Assembly (NCBI GenBank): GCA_947396885.1
Contig: OX377202.1
Coordinates: forward strand, 64,762,643 to 64,826,642
Source: Heligmosomoides polygyrus polygyrus
Lineage: Eukaryota > Nematoda > Chromadorea > Rhabditida > Heligmosomidae
Reading direction: 5' to 3'
Length of the DNA: 64,000 nt
Both the position numbers and the translations under genes were made by a program. Within the stretch, counting starts at the first letter, position 1. Each line of letters begins with the position of its first letter. Positions 58,379 to 64,000 of this stretch are shown here, piece by piece. The notes under the pieces were generated by a model that saw only the letters and a list, made by a program, of their open reading frames with translations, ran no database searches and had not been told where the DNA came from.

Positions 58379-61222
58379 TCATCTCACATCAGGCACACCA
58401 AGAACGCTTAACAGATCAATCTTCTTTATGGCCCGCTTGAATTGCTTTGAATTTTCGCACTTTAAGACCGTTTCCGGCAGCCGATCCAGCCACTGTGTTG
58501 TTCTAGAAAAGAAACTGTTGTCGCATATGTTGTATTTGGCACGGCCCGTTTTAGGGGCAATTGAAAAAAGACCACCGACGCGTCCCCTGGAGGGACGAAA
58601 AATCCAGTAACTGGAGGGCTTCAGCCGCAGCTCACCCTTCAAAATTTTGAATGCCAGGATGACGTCAGCCTGAATTCTTCTGTAAAAAAGCGATTTTAAA
58701 TTGAGTTCGGACAATCTAGTATGGTAAGGCGGCAATGTATGTGGATAAGCAGGATCTGGCAATGCTCGGTAGTATAGAATTCTAGTGAACGTTTTCTGCA
58801 CGCTTTCTAATCTACGGATGTCCTTTTTCAAACAAGGACTCCAGACGGAACTGCAATATTCAAGTAGAGGAAGAACATACATTTTAAAAATCTTCAACCA
58901 AATTTCTATATCAGAGCAATGTATTGTCCTAAAAAGGCTAAAAACAACTTGGAGACCCTTTTTAGTGAGTTCGTCGATGTGAGTAGACCAACTCATATTT
59001 TTTTGAATGTAGACGCCTAGATCCTTTACAGTATTTATTGAGGCTAACTGATGGATATCATAAGAAGGTGTGTCGACTGACCCAATGCGAGGGGAGAAAA
59101 TGTGACTTTTCGAAAAATTTACATTTAAACCCCATTGGGTCGTCCACTCTAGCATTCTGTCAACAGCCGCTTGCAGCGCTGAGAGCGCTATGGAAGCGTC
59201 ACGGTCTCTGTATATAGCGTATAGTTTAATGTCGTCCGCATATGCTGCAACTTTAATGCACGAATGAGTTTTAAGGTGAGGTAGTAGATCGCTGGTGAAA
59301 AGCAAAAATAGTATTGGGGAGAGAATGGCTCCTTGCGGAACACCGGAGAAACTGTGCTTAACATCAGAAAGAGAATCCCCAACGCGAACAACCATCTCTC
59401 TGGAGTGAAGGTAGGACCTAAACCAACGCAGCAGGTTATCCCTTATTCCGATACTTTCCAGTTTCATTAGCAATCTTGTATGGCATACAGTATCAAAAGC
59501 CTTACTTAGGTCGAAGTAAATTATGTCTACTTTATAACCCTTTCCTAGAGCTTGGATCCAGTCGTGAGTACAGTCGATAAGCTGTGTACAAGTAGATGAC
59601 CCAGATAGAAATCCGTGCTGTTCCGGGGGCAAACATTTTAGGGTGGAGATCCATTCCAGCAGGTGGTGCTTCAAAATTTTCTCAAGCACCTTTAGCGAAA
59701 CAGGAAGCATGCTAATTGGTCGAAATTCTGATACGAGGTTGGCTCCCTTCTTTTTCGGTATGGCAGTCACCACAGCCATTTTACAAATCTTGGGAATTTC
59801 ACCTGATGACAGAGATATGTTGTAAATGTGTGCTAAGGGTTCGGCAAGAAGATTTGAAAAGGTCTTGAAAAATAACTGGGGGATTCCTTCCGATGTGAAA
59901 GATAAAGAGGGCTTAAGCGCCCGAAGGTACTTATAAACTTGAGACGGTGTGATGACCGGGACAATAAGAGATGTCCTTGATACCGATGGTAACGTGAAAT
60001 CTGGCACAACATGAATTTTGAACACATTTGCAAAGTAGTTTGCGAAAGCATTGGCTTTAGACAAATCGTCGGTATACAAAGAGCCATCCTCTCCCTTAAC
60101 TATTTTGCACATCTGAATACGTTTGGTCATCTTGCTCACAAACGCAGCCAAGTTCCGAGCATTACTTTCGTTGCTGTGCCTCTTTATTTTGTTTCGAAGG
60201 AATCGCTTCAAGTGTACATCTAGTTTTTTACACAGATCTGTATATCTCTTGGACTTTAAAGGATCTGTTAGTTCAGAGAATAGGCGCGTTTTGTGCTCGA
60301 AAAGATTACGTATGTGTTCTGGGTATGCACCGAAAGCACCAGCGCTTTTGCACCTGGTGGGGACATGGAGTTCAATTAAATCGTGAATGATTCTGTAGAA
60401 ACGAGAGTATACATCTTCAATATCCGTGTACCCTTGGAACACAGCGAACCAATCAATCGCTGCAAGCCTAGAAGCTAAAGCTTTCTTATCGCATGATCTA
60501 AAATCTTTGAAGCGTGTGACCGGAGGCGGGTCAATAAAGGTGGGCATCGAGAAAACTAGTATCTTGTGGTCTGCTGAGGACAAGGGCGGCAACGGTTTCA
60601 ATACTTCTATGCCATCAATCGATGATAGAATCAAATCCAGGATGTGATCGTTTCTGGTTGGAAAGGAGACCAACTGCCGAAGCTGTAAAGATTGAAAGAG
60701 ATTTAAAAACTTATTCCCAGTTGATGTGGTGGCGCTTTCTTCCTCCCAGTTAATGGAAAGGTTAAAGTCTCCTAGAATTGTTGTGCCATGAGGAGACAAT
60801 GCGGCCAGATCACCCAAAGTCGATACCAAAAGATCATCGTCTGCAGAAGAGCAGGCAGGGGGGCGATATACTAGGATAAATCGATGCCGCTCTCCGATAG
60901 AGAAAGTGATGTCGAAACACAGCACGTCGGCTTTAAGGGAATTCGGAATCAAGGTTACAGTTTCAAACACCAGCATTTGATGGACTAAGGCACAAACGCC
61001 CCCGCCCCTTTTGTTTAATCTATCTCTTCTAATAACAGCGTATGGAAGATTTAGGCAAATTTCAGAAACAGCGATTTTATCATTTAACCAGGTTTCTGAT
61101 ACAAATACGAGTATAGGTTTGAGAGAGGAGAGGATAAAATTAAAGTGATCAAGTTTGTTTACCAGGCTTTGAGCGTTTAGCAAAAGGCACAAAGTGGCGA
61201 ACGCGGGAGAATTATTCAGTTT
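58379..61222 (-). CDS. LINE ORF2: endonuclease and reverse transcriptase
   Basis: About 946 residues if entered by -1 frameshift at 61219-61225; a non-AUG start at the TTG at 61192 would give 937 (numbering below). Endonuclease: N6 (LLLNAQSL), E33 (VSETWL), RGGG at 62-65, LVYRPP at 107-112, GDFN at 141-144, ADH at 206-208. Reverse transcriptase: EFRPISMLPV at 488-497, YFDLSKAFD at 558-566, GVPQG at 616-620, YADD at 650-653, KDLGVYI further on, then a conserved C-terminal LEYCSSVWSP region. The product nicks target DNA and copies LINE RNA from the nick. No ATG precedes the endonuclease Asn; the first in-frame ATG is at about residue 73, after two catalytic residues. CR1/Jockey-type by motif style. 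Confidence 0.92.
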   Translation of the reverse strand, partial: KLNNSPAFATLCLLLNAQSLVNKLDHFNFILSSLKPILVFVSETWLNDKIAVSEICLNLPYAVIRRDRLNKRGGGVCALVHQMLVFETVTLIPNSLKADVLCFDITFSIGERHRFILVYRPPACSSADDDLLVSTLGDLAALSPHGTTILGDFNLSINWEEESATTSTGNKFLNLFQSLQLRQLVSFPTRNDHILDLILSSIDGIEVLKPLPPLSSADHKILVFSMPTFIDPPPVTRFKDFRSCDKKALASRLAAIDWFAVFQGYTDIEDVYSRFYRIIHDLIELHVPTRCKSAGAFGAYPEHIRNLFEHKTRLFSELTDPLKSKRYTDLCKKLDVHLKRFLRNKIKRHSNESNARNLAAFVSKMTKRIQMCKIVKGEDGSLYTDDLSKANAFANYFANVFKIHVVPDFTLPSVSRTSLIVPVITPSQVYKYLRALKPSLSFTSEGIPQLFFKTFSNLLAEPLAHIYNISLSSGEIPKICKMAVVTAIPKKKGANLVSEFRPISMLPVSLKVLEKILKHHLLEWISTLKCLPPEQHGFLSGSSTCTQLIDCTHDWIQALGKGYKVDIIYFDLSKAFDTVCHTRLLMKLESIGIRDNLLRWFRSYLHSREMVVRVGDSLSDVKHSFSGVPQGAILSPILFLLFTSDLLPHLKTHSCIKVAAYADDIKLYAIYRDRDASIALSALQAAVDRMLEWTTQWGLNVNFSKSHIFSPRIGSVDTPSYDIHQLASINTVKDLGVYIQKNMSWSTHIDELTKKGLQVVFSLFRTIHCSDIEIWLKIFKMYVLPLLEYCSSVWSPCLKKDIRRLESVQKTFTRILYYRALPDPAYPHTLPPYHTRLSELNLKSLFYRRIQADVILAFKILKGELRLKPSSYWIFRPSRGRVGGLFSIAPKTGRAKYNICDNSFFSRTTQWLDRLPETVLKCENSKQFKRAIKKIDLLSVLGVPDVR

Positions 61223-61863
61223 TTTGTCTGATTGCTATCTGCACGCTGAATATCACTTACTTTAACAACCTCACCTCTATAGACGACGTAAACCCTATTT
61301 CCATTATGCTCTTTTTGATTTAGGTCGTAAGCTCGCTTACGCTGCTCCCTATCATGTTCACGTTCGGCTGCCGTCATTGATCTTCTTATGAAAACGGTGT
61401 TGAACTCCCTTGACGACCGCAATTGGGAAGACCTCGACAGCGCCTCGAAGAAAAATCTTCTAGCAGGAAAAACGCATTTCACTAGCCGTGGCCTTTTAAG
61501 CGACCATTCACCCATTCTAAACACTTCCACAGGTCTAGCTTCAATATTTAAGACATCGAGTATCTTACTCACCTGATCTTCCGTGTGGAGCTGACGTGGT
61601 GAAGCGGACAGTGTAGTATCTGCTTCAGGAAGTCCTTGGATCACGATTGAACGACCTCTTTTTTCGGATTCAAGATGCTCGAGCGTCAGTGCAGGCAGCT
61701 TGCTTAGGAATTTTTCTAATAGAGGAATAGCCTCAGGAGCCTTAGCGACATGAATAGCACGAATCTGGTCCAAGTTAGCGATGGCGTCCTCGTCCAGCAT
61801 ATTGAGGGCGGTCGAATTTGGAAGCAGTGGTGAAGTAGGTTTTCTCTTCTTCGCTGAAGGCAT
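61216..61863 (-). CDS. LINE ORF1: RNA-binding protein, 215 aa
   Basis: Start chosen at 61863 (MPSAKKRKPTSPLL), which gives a basic, nuclear-signal-like N-terminus; an in-frame upstream ATG at 61950 is possible. Residues after about 65 ('GRSIVIQGLPEAD', 'KILDVLNIEARPVEVFRMG', 'RLVKCVFPARRFF', 'FIRRSMTAAEREHDREQRKR', 'NRVYVVYRGEVVKV') follow the RRM-like pattern of LINE ORF1 proteins, which coat element RNA as a nucleoprotein. No CCHC zinc knuckle is seen. The gene ends ACA AAA AAC TGA, so its last sense codons overlap a -1 frameshift heptamer leading into ORF2. The protein resembles the decayed ORF1 at 29014-29700 in its C-terminal region. Confidence 0.85.
   Translation of the reverse strand: MPSAKKRKPTSPLLPNSTALNMLDEDAIANLDQIRAIHVAKAPEAIPLLEKFLSKLPALTLEHLESEKRGRSIVIQGLPEADTTLSASPRQLHTEDQVSKILDVLNIEARPVEVFRMGEWSLKRPRLVKCVFPARRFFFEALSRSSQLRSSREFNTVFIRRSMTAAEREHDREQRKRAYDLNQKEHNGNRVYVVYRGEVVKVSDIQRADSNQTKN
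61219..61225 (-). promoter_or_regulatory. Putative -1 ribosomal frameshift heptamer
   Basis: A AAA AAC on the minus strand, in phase with ORF1 (ACA AAA AAC) and directly followed by the ORF1 stop TGA. Slipping back one base continues CTG AAT AAT TCT CCC and runs without interruption into ORF2. Upstream in the ORF2 frame a TAG lies only two codons before GAC AAA AAA (61235-61237), so ORF2 cannot be entered from further upstream. Confidence 0.6.
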
Positions 61864-61990
61864 CGCATGGCGTGGGGTGTGATCAGCCAGTAATATAAGA
61901 CGCGACCGCTCACAGTGAGCGCAGACAGTCGAAATGTTTAGGTGTTTCAAGGACGGTAATTATGGAGATTTTGATCACAAATTTCAAGTT

Positions 61991-62785
61991 GTCTTTTTAT
62001 ACTCTGAAATCACTCACTGCGAGCGCTATGAGTTTCTCTAACTGCATCCTAGATTGGGGAGAACCTACGTTATCTTTAGAAACCATTTACATTTTCCAGC
62101 AACAACGAATTTTCACGTTTTTAAAGGGCTTCAGCTGCTCTGCAAAGTGGGTGAATTTGTGCAGCCTTCTTTGGCGCTTTCTTTGGCTCTTCACCTCCGA
62201 GCATTTTTAGCAGAAGTATCCTTTGCCATTCGGAACACTACGTTTTAGATGCTGCAAGTCACTGCCTTCGACTCGAGTCCACAGCCTTTGGGTTTCCTCC
62301 CCATAACTCCCCGTTTTTTAAATTTTGAAAAACGGTCCACGTGGTACAGCTATGCAGCCCATGGGCTTTCCTCTCATATATTATGAAGCGTCCAAGACAA
62401 TTGATATTTCCCGCCATTTTGCCCCAGTCGTGTTCTAGGGGTCTGTAGGCTCGACCTGAGCACAGCGCTCATCGACCAGATCTTTGCACACCGTCTCGTC
62501 TTCTTCACACCTGGGTATCAGGTCCAGGAGGTCATGCCTTCGCATTACCAGGGCTACCCTGACCAGCAATCGATCCTCTACGAAATGCTCTGCACCCTGG
62601 CCTCTTCAGCCTTACCAGGTGACCAGCGCGTTCTTGCCCATTCAGAGACTAGTCATGAGCTATTCGCATCGGTCTCAAATACTGCAACACCACGAAAACA
62701 AACTGTGATTCAGGCTGATGAAAGCGGAAATTATAAAGCTACATATCTCTTTTTGCTGTTCAGTAAACTATGAATTTGGATTGTG
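61991..62785. other. No assigned gene; contains an exon-like segment
   Basis: 62534-62650 (+) can encode 'YPDQQSILYEMLCTLASSAL', closely related to a minus-strand segment at about 63815-63950. No splice sites or domain are recognised. Confidence 0.35.
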
Positions 62786-62797
62786 CATGACGCAATG

Positions 62798-63076
62798 CAT
62801 AAGGATAAAGGGTATCGTAAGTCAATCCATTTGTGAAATGAGCCACGCATTCTACGTCTACGGGATGCCTTGGAGGCAATTTAAATGCGTGCTTGGTCTG
62901 TGCAATTAATTTCGATAGAAATTCGGTAAACGGTCACTGTTCTATCCTTCCCAGATAACTGTAGTATCAAATCACCGATCTCGGATGGTTGTTTGGCCTG
63001 GGCGAAACCATCGAACCATGGATTGATTCGGGCGCATGAGAGAGCAGTTGCCTCTTCCGGTTGCGCTACACACGCC
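62798..63076 (-). mobile_element. tRNA-derived SINE, copy 3 (diverged)
   Basis: Minus-strand relative of the SINE at 23374-23673. Its head at 63076 reads 'gcgtgtgtagcgcaaccgg' and its tail region at 62798 ends in 'ccctttatcctta'. A 10-bp target duplication with one mismatch flanks it (TGACGCAATG 62788-62797, TGACGCTATG 63077-63086). It is more diverged in the body than copies 1 and 2, so it is an older insertion. Confidence 0.82.
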
Positions 63077-63086
63077 TGACGCTATG

Positions 63087-64000
63087 GAAACGGTTTCAAT
63101 AAGCAACTATTTCTCATTAGATAAGCAAATGAGATTTCGTCTAGCCACATGGAAGTTTGATCTACATGTCTTAACATACAGTTCTTCGCCGTCTGTCTCA
63201 TCCACGGTGCTCTTCTATAAAATTTGAGCTCTAATAAATTACCATGAAATAGTTGCCTATTTCCTCGATAGGTAATCCAACTTCCTCTCGAAGTAGCCTT
63301 TTTTTCTCTGCTGGCAGCTCTGAAAAGCTGAGAGCGGCAGCAGAAAAGGCTTGTACAGCTACATGCCATAGACCCCGTGGCTGTAGCAAGTAGGTGCCGC
63401 TTCTGCCGCAACAGTTTTGGGGCCGCCGGGCGCTTTCCTATGTTCTGATCGTTCTCCACTCTTACTATTATTCAGAAGTGCTACGCCCAAGCGAAACTGT
63501 AGGTAGAACTGCATCCTTTTTCAATTAGTTCTTTTTTTACTGATTATAAGAGCAAGAACTGCTTAGTGAAATAGAGTTAAAAGGTTAGGAACCAGCTTGG
63601 TAACCAACGACACTCACTAACGATAAATTAAGCAACCAAACTGGAATCTTTTGAAATATTTATACCAAGTTCGGTGTTCTTCATGTAAGTAGAAGGTCAT
63701 TTGTCTACTGCATTTATCTCCAGACTATACGCATTCCCAGATTCCGTCTGATTCCATAACAAATCTCTTTAAAAGAGGTAATATTGCGGTCTCGAATCTT
63801 ACATGAAACGGATAACCCAGGATCAATCTCAAATCTCTCTTGGCAAAGAATGCGCCGTTCAGCTGATAAGGCCGAAAAGGCCAGGGTGCAGAGCATTTCG
63901 TAAAGGACCGATTGCTGGTCAGGGTAGCTCTGGCGGGGAGCGGATCGAACTTACGGATGGTCATCGCGACTGCGGCAGCCACCGCCGCGCAGTAATGAAC
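63087..64000. other. No assigned gene; exon-like segment on the minus strand
   Basis: 63815-63950 (-) can encode 'YPDQQSVLYEMLCTLAFSAL', the counterpart of the plus-strand segment at 62560-62645. The rest shows no feature that I can support. Confidence 0.35.

Larger units (their letters stand above)
57254..61990 (-). mobile_element. Full-length LINE (CR1/Jockey type), apparently intact
   Basis: Minus-strand element with an (AATA)n 3' end at about 57254-57277, a 3' region of about 1.1 kb (57278-58378), ORF2 (58379 to the junction) and ORF1 (61216 to about 61863). The 5' end is somewhere beyond 61863; the exact start and a target duplication were not found. Both ORFs are uninterrupted and catalytic motifs are preserved, so this could be a recently active copy and a driver for related non-autonomous sequences. 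Confidence 0.85.

Noticed and set aside
61150..61220. Pseudoknot downstream of the frameshift heptamer (GCGTT/AACGC and CTTTG/CAAAG in knotted order)
   Set aside because: The pairings exist, but stems are only 5 bp, the spacer from the heptamer is about 14 nt, and one loop is a single base. I do not claim it without folding software.
57240..62010. Target-site duplication for the intact LINE
   Set aside because: I compared the flank beyond the (AATA)n tail with sequence upstream of ORF1 and found no convincing match. The 5' end is therefore left approximate.

Overview
The window looks like nuclear DNA of a parasitic strongylid (hookworm-type) nematode. The case rests on three nematode cuticle collagen genes with the invertebrate signature (N-terminal hydrophobic block, R-x-x-R cleavage site, Cys-flanked Gly-X-Y blocks, a C-terminal [17 protein letters not shown] tail), short introns of 70-74 bp, and RTE- and CR1/Jockey-type LINEs. 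I saw no bacterial, organellar or viral genes. Genus-level assignment is an inference.

Layout. 1-3.7 kb is one arm-and-loop foldback repeat; a half copy of it lies at 52.15-53.3 kb. 4-9.4 kb holds short tandem repeats, a 5'-truncated RTE insertion with a 13-bp target duplication, and one copy of a decayed repeat. 9.87-14.02 kb is a set of nested elements: an outer hAT-like element carrying an inner hAT-like element, which in turn carries a mariner-type long inverted repeat, a SINE relic and an RTE tail. 14.0-17.4 kb holds the second decayed repeat copy and more subterminal-repeat DNA. 17.4-21.1 kb has no recognised gene and contains a 200-N gap. Collagen gene A is at 21.2-22.2 kb (+). Identical tRNA-derived SINE copies lie at 23.4 and 27.9 kb. 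28.5-34.5 kb is a decayed LINE inserted into an older, opposite-strand LINE. 34.5-38.3 kb is a long inverted repeat with separate insertions in each arm. 38.6-39.5 kb is a LINE relic. 41.76-45.3 kb is an RTE with a scrambled, inverted middle. Collagen gene B (45.6-46.5 kb, -) is an exact inverted copy of gene A from promoter through exon 2. Two or three candidate exons of an unrecognised gene lie at 47.2-47.7 kb. Collagen gene C is at 54.0-54.9 kb (+). A full-length, apparently intact LINE occupies 57.25-62 kb (-). The end of the window holds a third SINE copy and a pair of exon-like paralogous segments.

How the parts relate. The collagens would be secreted from hypodermis to build cuticle; the three copies form one family homogenised in patches. 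Nearly everything else is transposable-element DNA, much of it datable by nesting. The most notable point is the ORF1/ORF2 junction of the intact LINE. ORF2 lacks an ATG upstream of its endonuclease motif, and ORF1 ends on a canonical -1 frameshift heptamer (A AAA AAC) immediately before its stop codon; the shift enters the ORF2 frame exactly.

Limits: all similarities were judged by eye. Element names are family-level calls from motifs, not database hits, and boundaries marked approximate may be off by tens of bases.
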